Source: a virus
Length of the DNA: 36,909 bases
Virus record (IMG/VR): IMGVR_UViG_3300025645_000193
Span: 1-36,909 of that record
Strand: one strand, 5' to 3'
The notes beneath the pieces were generated by a model, which worked only from the letters and a program-made list of their open reading frames with translations, searched no databases and was not told the origin of the DNA. Made by a program: the position numbers and the translations under genes. Shown piece by piece: positions 14,979-24,039 of this stretch (position 1 is its first letter; every line of letters begins with the position of its first letter).

Positions 14979-17240
14979 ATGGCCAAAGTTAATGTACCAG
15001 CACCCGGAGGAACTTTCGCGGGTGCAACCACTGACCGTGGTCGTACTCCCGGCGGGAGATTCAATGGAGATGGTATCTCTGGTTTCGTATCAACCGTACT
15101 AACCGATAGCATCCTATGGATCGGTACTAACCCACCCACTGGTACACAATACATATTGTGGATAAATACAGAAGATGGTAGGTGGTATGGAAGATGGAAC
15201 GATGGAGACTCAACACAATGGGTTGATCTATCGCTACCCTTCGGAGAAGGACTTCCCGGACCACAAGGACCTACTGGAGATCGTGGTATCACTGGATCAA
15301 GTGGTCAGGGTATTCCAACTGCTGGTACGGCAGATCAAATTCTACTAAAGGTAGATGGTACAGATTACAATACATACTGGGGTGATAGGCCAGCGGACGG
15401 ACTAAACGTCTTGACAGGTACTATAGACCCAGTTGACTTATCAGATGGAGTAGATGGAGAGTTCTTCATAAATACGACATCTTATGATATCTTCGGACCT
15501 AAAGCTGGCGGTGCTTGGCCAGCGGGTGTTTCACTCATTGGTCCAACTGGAGCAGCGGGTACGGATGGGAGAACAATCCTAAACGGAGTCGTTGCACCAA
15601 CTACAGAAGGTGTAGATGGAGACTTCTATATCGATACAGTTACTGACACTATCTATGGACCTAAAGCTGGTGGCTCTTGGCCATCTGGAGTACCATTAGT
15701 TGGACCTACAGGTTCAGCTGGAGCTGATGGAAGTACAGTTCTAAATGGAGTCGTTGCACCAACTACGGAAGGTGTAGATGGGGACTTCTATATCGATACA
15801 GTTACTGATATATATTATGGACCAAAGTCAGGTGGCTCTTGGCCAGCTGGGACATCGTTAGTAGGACCTGCAGGTGGTGGTGTTCCCACTGGTGGTACTG
15901 CAGCTCAAGTACTATCTAAGATAGATGGCACTGACTACAACACAGAGTGGGTAACACCTAGCGGTGGTGGTACTGGTATAGTAGCTGATGATGAGTACCT
16001 AGTGACTGGTGATGCTACCAGTGGCTATGAAACTATTGAAGATGCCATTACACAAGTAAATACGGACGGACCATTTACATGGGACGCTCCAGCTAAGATA
16101 AAGATTCTAACAAGAGCGATAACCATTGCGGCTACAGTAATTATACCTCAGTTTGTAAGTGTTATAGGTCAGAATGTACATGTACATACTACACATGCTA
16201 CTGGTCATACGTTTCAGCTATCTGGTTATAATAGAATGTATGGTTTGGAGTATGTTGGCGGTAACGCTTCTAATACTACTAACTACTTCTTCTACGCAGG
16301 TAATAACACTGATATAACAATTATCAATTGCCACCTATACGGTAATGATACAGATGGATTTATGAGATTTCTATTCGCTGAAGGTGGAGCATTTGCCCGT
16401 ATCAATGCTGAGAGATGCTTAATAAACTACAGAGGTGTAGCTGGATACGCATTCAACTTCAACAATACAGGAACATCTACTCGTTTCGTTGATTGCTGGC
16501 TTGAGAATGTATTCACAGACTCTTATGCAAACTTCTCTGGCTCCGCTACCTTTGGTGGTAATATTCAGACAACTAATTGTCGTGACTTTAGAGTAAAGCG
16601 TTGTACAATCAGAGGACGTAATGCTAACTATACTGGTGTTAGACTTAGCGGTGCTTCTGACATCATGACTATGAATCACTGTAACTTAGACTCCTACGAA
16701 GACGTTACTCAGACAGGTTTTGACATCTATGGGGTATCAGGGTCTAAACTTATATGGTCAGATTCAACAGCTAAGGTTGTTGATATGTCATTGGGTACAG
16801 AGGAACAATTAATACAGATAAATGGAAATAAGACTGGATTCAGGGGTTTCTCAGCTAAGAGAATATCCACTGCACAGACTATCGCCGCTGATACTGAAGA
16901 TACAATCGTTTGTAACTCTGAAACATTTGATACTGAATCTGGATATAGTACAGGTACAGGTGAATTTACTGTACCAGCATCTTTGGATGGACAGTACATG
17001 AGGTTCGAAGGTAGTTGTAGAATAAATGCATCAGAAGAGTTTCTAGTTAGCATATATGTAGGTAGCACAAAGATAGCTCAACAAGGGTCTAATGTTGACA
17101 CTAACTTATTTCAACAAGTATCATCTGGACCAAGATTGGTATCTACTGGTCAGGTATATTCCTTTAGGATATTTGTTTCTAGTACATCTAAGGATGTATC
17201 TGTAGATGAAAGAACTTGGTTCGCAGGTTACGTATTGTAA
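14979..17240 (+). CDS. Large tail fibre/spike: anchor, collagen-like linker, repeats, beta-helix, C1q-like tip
   Basis: This 753-residue protein is modular. Residues 1-85 are the anchor module also found in the gene at 9555. About 88-107 is a collagen-like stretch (GLPGPQGPTGDRGITG). About 140-300 holds three copies of a 52-56 residue repeat with GxxGxxGPxG ends. About 325-620 is a beta-helix-like region of the pectate-lyase style (YETIEDAITQVN, VSVIGQNVHVHTT, TIINCHLYGND). About 625-753 looks like a C1q/TNF-like jelly-roll (STGTGEFTVPASLDGQYMRF, then WFAGYVL). The layout suggests a trimeric host-recognition fibre. No catalytic residue can be assigned. GGAG precedes the start. Confidence 0.8.
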   Translation: MAKVNVPAPGGTFAGATTDRGRTPGGRFNGDGISGFVSTVLTDSILWIGTNPPTGTQYILWINTEDGRWYGRWNDGDSTQWVDLSLPFGEGLPGPQGPTGDRGITGSSGQGIPTAGTADQILLKVDGTDYNTYWGDRPADGLNVLTGTIDPVDLSDGVDGEFFINTTSYDIFGPKAGGAWPAGVSLIGPTGAAGTDGRTILNGVVAPTTEGVDGDFYIDTVTDTIYGPKAGGSWPSGVPLVGPTGSAGADGSTVLNGVVAPTTEGVDGDFYIDTVTDIYYGPKSGGSWPAGTSLVGPAGGGVPTGGTAAQVLSKIDGTDYNTEWVTPSGGGTGIVADDEYLVTGDATSGYETIEDAITQVNTDGPFTWDAPAKIKILTRAITIAATVIIPQFVSVIGQNVHVHTTHATGHTFQLSGYNRMYGLEYVGGNASNTTNYFFYAGNNTDITIINCHLYGNDTDGFMRFLFAEGGAFARINAERCLINYRGVAGYAFNFNNTGTSTRFVDCWLENVFTDSYANFSGSATFGGNIQTTNCRDFRVKRCTIRGRNANYTGVRLSGASDIMTMNHCNLDSYEDVTQTGFDIYGVSGSKLIWSDSTAKVVDMSLGTEEQLIQINGNKTGFRGFSAKRISTAQTIAADTEDTIVCNSETFDTESGYSTGTGEFTVPASLDGQYMRFEGSCRINASEEFLVSIYVGSTKIAQQGSNVDTNLFQQVSSGPRLVSTGQVYSFRIFVSSTSKDVSVDERTWFAGYVL
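15396..15881 (+). repeat. Three tandem repeats (about 162 bp) inside the fibre gene
   Basis: Copies lie at about 15396-15563, 15564-15725 and 15726-15881. The second and third are nearly identical at the DNA level over their first 70 bases, at a spacing of exactly 162 bases. Each encodes DG-x-x-x-LNG, then a DGDFYIDTVTD-like strand, YGPKxGGxWPxG and a GPxG turn. Copy number could change by recombination and so alter fibre length. Confidence 0.85.
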
Positions 17241-17267
17241 TTTAACAAAAAAACATAGGAGAATATC

Positions 17268-17735
17268 ATGGCAGCTATTAACTTTCCAGCTAGTCCAATT
17301 ACTGGAGATAAACTAACGAACGCTGACTCTGGTATAACTTATGAGTGGCAAGCTGCTGGCTACTGGAAATCAATTAAATATGATGTACCAGAGCTAACAC
17401 CAGCTATGTTGTGCTTTCGTCAGGTCGGTCCACCACCTAATGATACTACTAGATTACTACATCTATTTGTACCATTAGGTTACGAGGTGGACCTATCTAC
17501 GTTCGAGTATTCACTGTCAGCTAACCCATCTTCTCAGATGGAATTTGATATACTAGTAAACAATGTAAGAGCTGCCGACGGTATAACAATTACAACAGGT
17601 GGCATAGTAACAGTAGATGATACTCGTGGTCCATATACAGGTCCTCTAGAACTATCTATATACTACGAGTTAGGTGGTACACCAGATGCTGGCTTCGGTA
17701 CGTTTACCCTAGTAGCACCTGTAGGGGTTGTCTAA
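17268..17735 (+). CDS. Small tail protein with INFPASPxxG-type N-terminus
   Basis: The product is 155 residues. The first 40 (INFPASPITGDKLTNADSGI, then YEWQAAGYWKSI) form a short domain seen at the start of many phage fibre and tail-tip proteins. The gene after it starts with a related version (IPNTPAVDEEFQAPNKFVYK). The remainder is beta-rich without a known motif. It is translationally coupled to the next gene by a TAATG overlap. It is probably a tail-surface or fibre accessory protein. Confidence 0.65.
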   Translation: MAAINFPASPITGDKLTNADSGITYEWQAAGYWKSIKYDVPELTPAMLCFRQVGPPPNDTTRLLHLFVPLGYEVDLSTFEYSLSANPSSQMEFDILVNNVRAADGITITTGGIVTVDDTRGPYTGPLELSIYYELGGTPDAGFGTFTLVAPVGVV

Positions 17736-19483
17736 TGGTAACAGACGTTATAAATGGCGACGAAATGGATATCCCAAACACTCCAGCCGTAGACGAGGAG
17801 TTCCAAGCACCTAATAAGTTCGTATATAAGTGGACTGATGAGAATAGGTGGAAGAACATCCATAGACCTCTATACATACCAGACTACATATGGCCTGACA
17901 CATCAGATCAGGATGACCCATATGGTACTGGTACAGGCCTACCTAATACTGATGGTGGCGGTGGTGACGATTGGACGAAGAGTGTATTTGATATAGATGT
18001 ATCTAATGGTAACTCTATAATTCAGTTCTCACCTACAATGAACATAGACGTGGCTACATTTGACGCCCCATATCCTAATACTTGGGGTATTCTAGAAGTG
18101 TCTGGCTCTGTACAGGGTGGTGGTATGCTTGGTTCACCGTTCTTAAATGATCCAATAGCACAATACCCATTGATAGCTAATAAGGGAACGGTCTTCGCAG
18201 AAAACAGGAATGCAGTAGGTGTAACTAGTACCCCTCCACTAGGTTTCTACACAGGTGGTTCTAAGGGAGATGCTTGGTTTGTTTACCCTCAGTTCGCTAC
18301 CATTGAGTTCGACTCTGCTGGTCCATGCATGTGGATTAAGCTAGAAGACTACCTATCTACATACGCCCTAGCTAATAAGACCGAGTGTAATATGCGTATA
18401 ACCGTAACAGGTCAGTACGTTGGTAAGAATTCAGGTGCATCTTCGAGAAGTGTATCGCTAAATCTAAGACCTGATAACAATATTAATCCGAATTCACTAT
18501 CTGACTCTGTAGTGACAGTATGTCCAAAGGGTGTAAATGGTGGGGTCAATAACCCAGAAACAAATACATCTGCTTGGAAGGCCCTACAATCTTGGGGTAC
18601 TTATGTTACATTAGAGGGACAGATTCAGGGTGGTTACGGATTTGGTGATGTTCTTATAGAAATTACTGATCCCGGAGCGGCAGAGCGTTTGAATCCACCA
18701 GTCGGTATGTGTTGTGATCCGAATATGCATTTCACATTCGTAGCATTTGATGGTCCACTAGGTCCTTGGTTGAGAACGATTCGTCATTCTGATCCACAAG
18801 CTATAAGTAACTCTGCGTTTGATAATCTAAATCAGACTCAGGGGGTTGAAGTTCTTAGTCTAGTAGATGGTACTCCTAGCGCACTCGCATGGACTTGTCT
18901 ATGGATTCGCAGTGATGGGTATCAGCTTCTTTCCGTTGACTCAGTAGACACTGGTGTAGTTGTATCTAGGCATTTATATAATGCTTTTGACATGACATCA
19001 CACTCAGAGGTATATAACGACCCATCTAATGGTATATATGACTATAAAGATTATGGTACGGTTACTCCCGACTTGGGGTTTGCGGTTACTGATATATGTA
19101 TGTCAAACGATGGAACTAAACTATTCACTCAGGACTCTTCTGGAAATATGAGGTCTTATGCTGTATCTCCCGCTTGGGATTTAAGCTCTGTAGATGAAAA
19201 TACATATGATACGTTCAACCCAAACTGGGGTGGATCGTGTTTTGAAATGACTAAGGATGGTAGGGCTATACTAATGGCCAAGGCCGGATTTGGTAAACAG
19301 TTTATCCTAACTACACCTTGGGATTTAACAACAGCTATTGATACAGGAATAGAAAGGGCGTTCGCAATAGAGAACCCCGTTGACCTATCTATATCAGCAG
19401 ATGGTTATTCGTTAATGGTACTTGACATACCAGCAGATATAACTGAAAGCTTCAAACTGTATAACTGGACTAGGAACAATTAA
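17735..19483 (+). CDS. Tail-surface protein with beta-propeller-like C-terminus
   Basis: The product is 582 residues. After a short N-terminal anchor related to the previous gene and an acidic Gly-rich linker (about 60-85), a large beta-rich domain follows. From about 365 there are repeats of the form x-x-[MI]-S-x-DGx-x-[LM] and PWDL (AWDLSS, PWDLTT; NDGTKLF, KDGRAIL, ADGYSLM). These look like blades of a propeller of the type common in marine phage virion proteins. It may bind surface sugars or a receptor. It is unlikely to be an enzyme, since no catalytic motif is visible. Confidence 0.65.
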   Translation: MVTDVINGDEMDIPNTPAVDEEFQAPNKFVYKWTDENRWKNIHRPLYIPDYIWPDTSDQDDPYGTGTGLPNTDGGGGDDWTKSVFDIDVSNGNSIIQFSPTMNIDVATFDAPYPNTWGILEVSGSVQGGGMLGSPFLNDPIAQYPLIANKGTVFAENRNAVGVTSTPPLGFYTGGSKGDAWFVYPQFATIEFDSAGPCMWIKLEDYLSTYALANKTECNMRITVTGQYVGKNSGASSRSVSLNLRPDNNINPNSLSDSVVTVCPKGVNGGVNNPETNTSAWKALQSWGTYVTLEGQIQGGYGFGDVLIEITDPGAAERLNPPVGMCCDPNMHFTFVAFDGPLGPWLRTIRHSDPQAISNSAFDNLNQTQGVEVLSLVDGTPSALAWTCLWIRSDGYQLLSVDSVDTGVVVSRHLYNAFDMTSHSEVYNDPSNGIYDYKDYGTVTPDLGFAVTDICMSNDGTKLFTQDSSGNMRSYAVSPAWDLSSVDENTYDTFNPNWGGSCFEMTKDGRAILMAKAGFGKQFILTTPWDLTTAIDTGIERAFAIENPVDLSISADGYSLMVLDIPADITESFKLYNWTRNN

Positions 19484-19484
19484 C

Positions 19485-19751
19485 ATGGAACAAATAAAAG
19501 TAAATCCAGAAGGATACATGTCAGACATTATGATACGAATGACTCGATTAGAGGCTGGTCATAGGGATATAGTAGAGAAACACTATCAGTTCGACAAGGA
19601 ACTTTCTGGGGTCAATATTGACTTAAAGTACATCAGAGAAGGACTAGATCAGACGAAGGGTGGTATACAAAAGCTACTCTACGGAATTGCCGCTATCTTC
19701 ATTACCTACATAGTTGGGTTTATCGTTAGTGGTGGACTGACTGTCCCATAG
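19485..19751 (+). CDS. Small membrane protein with coiled coil, holin-like (XhlA-like layout)
   Basis: The product has 88 residues: a soluble helical N-terminal part (about 10-60, IMIRMTRLEAGHRDIVEKHY) and a single C-terminal membrane segment (about 66-85, YGIAAIFITYIVGFIVSGGL). The layout matches XhlA-type hemolysin or holin partner proteins. It lies next to a second membrane protein gene, so the two probably work together in lysis. The ribosome site is weak (AGGAA). Confidence 0.6.
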   Translation: MEQIKVNPEGYMSDIMIRMTRLEAGHRDIVEKHYQFDKELSGVNIDLKYIREGLDQTKGGIQKLLYGIAAIFITYIVGFIVSGGLTVP

Positions 19752-19762
19752 GAGAACACAAC

Positions 19763-20236
19763 ATGTGGATACCAATATTTACTCCCCTTATCAGTGCTAT
19801 ATCTGATATCGGTGGTAAGTGGCTAGATAAACAAAGAGCAGTGGCAGACGGTGCTATTACAGTAGCTGTAGCCACTGCACAAGCCAAGGCTACTATCGCT
19901 GTCGCCAAGGCCACCTCTGAAATAGAGTGGGAAGCTCAGATGGCTAGGAACTCCGCTACTTCGTGGAAGGACGAGGCTTGGACTATCTTCTTCATAGCAG
20001 TACTAACACTATCATTTATACCCGGAATGGATAAATACATTCAACAAGGGTTCTCAAACATAGCACAACTCCCCGACTGGTTCGGTTACGCAGTTATGCT
20101 TGCAATCTCTGCCGCATTTGGTAAGAACATAGTTAAGGACTTCCAGAGCCTAGCGAATAATCGTCGTGGCTCCACAATGGATAGGACTGTACTACACCAA
20201 CTAGACGTGGAAACAGAAATTGATAAACGACCATAG
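19763..20236 (+). CDS. Probable holin (3-TM GTA-holin-like)
   Basis: The product is 157 residues. An N-terminal hydrophobic segment (WIPIFTPLISAISDIG) is followed by a long Ala-rich helix (about 25-55). The conserved ARNSATSWKDEAWTIFF pattern follows, then membrane segments at about 72-90 and 107-125 and a charged C-terminus. This order is typical of the 3-TM holin family found in gene transfer agents and many phages. It would make the membrane lesions that let the endolysin (2174-2746) reach the wall. GGAG precedes the start. Confidence 0.72.
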   Translation: MWIPIFTPLISAISDIGGKWLDKQRAVADGAITVAVATAQAKATIAVAKATSEIEWEAQMARNSATSWKDEAWTIFFIAVLTLSFIPGMDKYIQQGFSNIAQLPDWFGYAVMLAISAAFGKNIVKDFQSLANNRRGSTMDRTVLHQLDVETEIDKRP

Positions 20237-20245
20237 GAGAATGGA

Positions 20246-22018
20246 ATGCCTATTGCACCTTTAGAGAATGTAGGGAAGGGTGGTCTTAATACTGATCAAC
20301 CCCGAGAGTCCTTGGACTTATCATTCTGGGACACTGGCCTCGATATGCGCTCATTCGAAGGAGCTCTAACGGGCGTTCCAGACTTCACGACTGTAGTAGA
20401 TACTGTAAGACTCTTTCAGAATACGACTGATGGTGGATCATATCCAACTAATATCGTATCCATTAGACCTATCGAGATAGTACAATGGACAGCCGCTGGT
20501 ACAGATGAAGTAAATATTCTGACTATCGGTCTTGATAATACAGACACTGGTGAAGTTCAGATTACTGGCGGTGGGCTAGACCCAGCGGTTGTTACTGAGC
20601 CTACAACTACATATACGTTTACATACGACCAACGATACGGTATGCAAGCATTCATCTTCAATGAGATTGCTGTACTAAATACCACTACCACTGGACCTAT
20701 GTACTCATTTGATAGAGAAGTATTCTACCCGCTACCTAACTGGTTCGGTGAGGTTACAGGCTCTGCTATTACTACACTCGTTCAGTATGATGTGTACACG
20801 GTAGAAACTATTGTATCACCTGACTGGACTTCTGTTGGTGGTACTACTAATATGGTAGTGGGATCAGTATTCACCGCATCAGTAGCTAGTGCTGACATAA
20901 CTGCGCTTGGCTCTGTTAAGGTAATGGACCCATACCTGACTAAGAAGATGACTACATACAACGGACGACTTGTTGCGCTAAACCTATTCAATGATTTGAA
21001 TGATGGCGATCCAGCTAATGATATATCGTCACCACTGGAACTGGTGTACTCATCCTCAGTTTCAGATATTGGAACTATCGTAGACCTTGAATGGTACGCG
21101 TCCTTCAGGAACACTGCAGGTAACGCATTTCTAACTCAGACTCCCGGTCGAGTTACTGATGCAGCACAATTGGGTGAATTCCTGATGGTGTATAAGACAG
21201 ATGCAGTTATCCGAATGCAGGATACTGGGGAACCTCTATTCGTAGTAGGTGACACAGCATTCTTGGATGATGGTATTCTAGCTGAAGGTTGTGTAGTTGA
21301 TATCGGCTCTAACAGACACTTTGTTGTTGGTCAATATGGTATATACATCCACTCAGGTGGACCAGAGAAGCAGGGAGTGTCTAACAAAGTAGTAGAGAAA
21401 TTCTTCTACGGTGATCTAGCTGCATCCGTAGCTGATCGTGGATTAACATTTGTATTCCATGACTCACTAGATAAGGAATGTTGGGTATGCTATCGTAACG
21501 CTGCAGCTAATGCTGGTGACTCCTATAAGGGATGTAACAGAGCCCTAGTTTATAACTATGAGCAGGGTACATGGTATCTTAGATCACTACCTAACATAAC
21601 ATCGATGGTAGAGACAGAGATTGAGGGTAGCATCCGTATCTTCGGAGCATCAGTTGATGTAGCTCCAAACTCAGCATCTGTAGGATCACTATATGAACTA
21701 GATAAGTCTACATTGATCTCTGATGGATACATTCAGTGGACCTCTCGTGGTCTGGGGAACATACATCAAGTAAAGGCAGTAGATGGGTTGTACCCAACGT
21801 CCGGTGGATCATTCAATATACGGATAGAGACATCAAAGACACCTACTCCACCTGACATAGCGTCAGCAACACCTAAGAACTTCGATCCAGACAGTGCATA
21901 TAAGGTTGACTGGCGTAAGCTTGGAAGATACTACACTATGCGTTGGGCTATGGATGGTACTATCGATCCGGATATCTCAGCATGTCTAGTAGATCAAAGG
22001 TTCGAGGGTAATCGTTAA
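20246..22018 (+). CDS. Tail nozzle / tubular protein (T7 gp12 functional class)
   Basis: This 590-residue beta-rich protein starts PIAPLENVGKGGLNTDQPRE, a start typical of podovirus tail tubular B or nozzle proteins. It has further family-like patterns: YNGRLVALNL with a following VYSSSVSD, EFLMVYKTDAVIRMQ, HFVVGQYGIYIHSGG, and a late block of KKL-type strands ending in DQRFEGNR. Nozzles form the distal tube through which DNA and ejection proteins pass. It is preceded by GGAG and overlaps the next gene as TAATG. Confidence 0.78.
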   Translation: MPIAPLENVGKGGLNTDQPRESLDLSFWDTGLDMRSFEGALTGVPDFTTVVDTVRLFQNTTDGGSYPTNIVSIRPIEIVQWTAAGTDEVNILTIGLDNTDTGEVQITGGGLDPAVVTEPTTTYTFTYDQRYGMQAFIFNEIAVLNTTTTGPMYSFDREVFYPLPNWFGEVTGSAITTLVQYDVYTVETIVSPDWTSVGGTTNMVVGSVFTASVASADITALGSVKVMDPYLTKKMTTYNGRLVALNLFNDLNDGDPANDISSPLELVYSSSVSDIGTIVDLEWYASFRNTAGNAFLTQTPGRVTDAAQLGEFLMVYKTDAVIRMQDTGEPLFVVGDTAFLDDGILAEGCVVDIGSNRHFVVGQYGIYIHSGGPEKQGVSNKVVEKFFYGDLAASVADRGLTFVFHDSLDKECWVCYRNAAANAGDSYKGCNRALVYNYEQGTWYLRSLPNITSMVETEIEGSIRIFGASVDVAPNSASVGSLYELDKSTLISDGYIQWTSRGLGNIHQVKAVDGLYPTSGGSFNIRIETSKTPTPPDIASATPKNFDPDSAYKVDWRKLGRYYTMRWAMDGTIDPDISACLVDQRFEGNR

Positions 22019-22425
22019 TGGCTTATAGTGTACAAGTTAGTACAAGTATTAAGGACAGGCAGATATATCAGACATTGCAGAAGATGTCTAAGGGTATAGC
22101 TGATTCTAACAGGTTCGTGGAAAGGGCAACTGGTAGTACATCATTCGCTGATGCTACCGCCAGTCCCGCCGCCCCTACCCTGATAGAGACTGTTGCAATA
22201 AATACTGGGTACATACCACAAAGTGAACAGAGAAATTCGTTCATGATCGGTAATCTATACAACTTTAATAATACTACTTTCACTGGCACAATAGGTGCTG
22301 AGGCAGTTAGGGTTGTTTTCAATACTACTGGTGAGTTAATTCTCCTAGTTGAGTTGTGGACAGCAGACAACTACAGCTTCACAGGATTAACCGCAGATTG
22401 GGTTCTGCTTGAAATAAAACCTTAA
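22018..22425 (+). CDS. Small structural protein, function unknown
   Basis: The product is 135 residues. The N-terminal third is helical (DRQIYQTLQKMSKGIADSNRF); the rest is Thr/Asn-rich and beta-like, ending WVLLEIKP. It is coupled to the nozzle gene by a one-base TAATG overlap, and GAGGGT serves as ribosome site. Position suggests a nozzle- or tail-tip-associated protein. No family was recognised. Confidence 0.62.
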   Translation: MAYSVQVSTSIKDRQIYQTLQKMSKGIADSNRFVERATGSTSFADATASPAAPTLIETVAINTGYIPQSEQRNSFMIGNLYNFNNTTFTGTIGAEAVRVVFNTTGELILLVELWTADNYSFTGLTADWVLLEIKP

Positions 22426-22434
22426 GGACACAAA

Positions 22435-22935
22435 ATGACTAAAACACTTCTAGAAGTACCAACTAACAAGGTACTAGAGTGCATGCCAATAATTGATAAG
22501 TACGTCAAACCTGCGTATGATCACGGTATTGGGGAAACAAAGTGGGAAACCTTAGTAGCTAGGTCACTAGTTGGTGAGGTACTCATATGGATCGCATTCT
22601 TGGACGGTCAAGTAGTTGGTGCAGCCTCTACAGAAATCATAGAGTTTGATGGATATAGATGCATACACCTTATAACATCAGCGACTGATAATCATGTTGG
22701 CTTCGAGGACTTTCACCCAAGACTTTACGAATATACCAAGTCACAAGGCTGTAGGAATATTCAGTTCTGGGGTAGGAAGGGATGGAGCCGAGCTATCGAT
22801 AAGGTATCAGGTGCTAATAAAGAGAAGTACAAAGAAGTGTACCGAGTCTTTTCAATGGAGATAGACTATGAGTCTAATGACAAGCTTACTGAACCCAGTG
22901 ATGAAACATATAAATCAATGGGAAGCCGCACCTAG
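22435..22935 (+). CDS. GNAT-like acetyltransferase-type protein
   Basis: The product is 166 residues. The order is that of a short GNAT fold: VLIWIAFLDGQVVGAAS (strand pair), then YRCIHLITSATD, a helix around FHPRLYEYTKSQGCRNIQFW, and a final VYRVFSMEIDY strand. The usual acetyl-CoA loop (Q/RxxGxG/A) is not clear, so activity is uncertain. Similar proteins occur beside internal protein genes in many podoviruses, where their role is unknown. It overlaps the next gene by 68 bases. It contains three cysteines, unlike nearly all proteins encoded after it. Confidence 0.6.
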   Translation: MTKTLLEVPTNKVLECMPIIDKYVKPAYDHGIGETKWETLVARSLVGEVLIWIAFLDGQVVGAASTEIIEFDGYRCIHLITSATDNHVGFEDFHPRLYEYTKSQGCRNIQFWGRKGWSRAIDKVSGANKEKYKEVYRVFSMEIDYESNDKLTEPSDETYKSMGSRT

Positions 22936-23620
22936 AAAGGGCGGTGGTGGTAGTAGCTCAGGAACTACCACATCTAAAACTACAATTAATAAAGACTTCA
23001 AGCCAGTAGTTGATACTGGTCTAGATGATCTAAAATCTATGTACGATTCAGGAGCACTCGGTAGAGTAGCTGGTGAGTCTGACCTACAGAGTATGGTATT
23101 CGGACGTGCTGAGGATAGCCTAGATTCTGGTATGGACGCTATGGAAGCAGCTCGTAGATCATATACTGATGCTATGGCTGGTACTGGTCTATTCGACCCT
23201 ACCGACAATGCAGCTATCAAACAAGCCGCTATCGACCAAGCTAAACTTGAGTCAGGTCTTCAGAATGACAACATGGCTAAAGCAGGTATGATGGGATCAT
23301 CGAGATCAGCTATTGCAGCTGGTGATAGAGAAGCTCAGATGGCGAATGTGATGGCACAGCTCGATTACGACCAAAGCAATCTTACCAAGGAACGTGCTAT
23401 GTGGGGTGCAGACTCCATGATGAACTCTGGTACAGGAGAAGCTGGTCTACTGGATGCCTACCTGAATATGGGTGGCGTACAGAGAGATATCGCTCAGGAA
23501 GGACTTGACTCCGAAGCTAAAGGACTTGAGAACTACCTAACTGGTATGCAAGTATTTACACCACTCATGACAGATCAAAAGCAGGTCTCCAATACTAAGT
23601 CTAAATCTGGAGGTAAGTAA
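22868..23620 (+). CDS. Putative internal/ejection protein 1
   Basis: The product is 250 residues: a Gly/Ser/Thr-rich linker at about 24-40, then a long Ala/Met-rich helical region (about 60-215). It resembles small internal virion proteins of podoviruses in composition. The start at 22868 has GGAG seven bases upstream, inside the GNAT-like gene, giving a 68-base overlap. It contains no cysteine. It opens the ejection module and is coupled to the next gene by TAATG. Confidence 0.62.
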   Translation: MSLMTSLLNPVMKHINQWEAAPRKGGGGSSSGTTTSKTTINKDFKPVVDTGLDDLKSMYDSGALGRVAGESDLQSMVFGRAEDSLDSGMDAMEAARRSYTDAMAGTGLFDPTDNAAIKQAAIDQAKLESGLQNDNMAKAGMMGSSRSAIAAGDREAQMANVMAQLDYDQSNLTKERAMWGADSMMNSGTGEAGLLDAYLNMGGVQRDIAQEGLDSEAKGLENYLTGMQVFTPLMTDQKQVSNTKSKSGGK

Positions 23621-24039
23621 TGCTAAAGTGCTTAAACCCCTATAATGTTATAGCTATGGGTGGTGGCGGCGGGACTGGCGGTGGAAGTGCATCTGGTACG
23701 ACATCAAATTTAGCTAAGGCCACTTCCACTACTGCACCACTAATGTCACTAGGTAATACTGGTGGAACAGATATGTCCAATGTAGACTCAACCCTTAATG
23801 GGTTTAATAACTTCATGGATCAACAACAAGCTCAAGAGCAGGAACTTATATCTGGCTCTGACTATGTTAAGAATGCTATGGCTACTGCAGCGCGTCAAGG
23901 CGCTAATGAACGTAGACCAGCTATGGCAGCACTTGGTGGTGGTACTATGGCTCCGAATGGTCCAGTAATGAAACCTATGGGTCTATCTTTAGCACCAACG
24001 CCTACAACTGGTAGGCCTATATCAACAGGAGGAAAGTAA
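23620..24039 (+). CDS. Small Gly-rich internal virion protein
   Basis: This 139-residue low-complexity protein has a poly-Gly stretch at 14-22 and a helix around NFMDQQQAQEQELISGSDYV, with a Met/Pro/Gly-rich tail. GGAGG precedes ATG 23620. A later ATG at 23656 would remove the first 12 residues, including the only cysteine (residue 4). Position within the ejection module suggests a minor internal protein. Confidence 0.58.
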   Translation: MLKCLNPYNVIAMGGGGGTGGGSASGTTSNLAKATSTTAPLMSLGNTGGTDMSNVDSTLNGFNNFMDQQQAQEQELISGSDYVKNAMATAARQGANERRPAMAALGGGTMAPNGPVMKPMGLSLAPTPTTGRPISTGGK

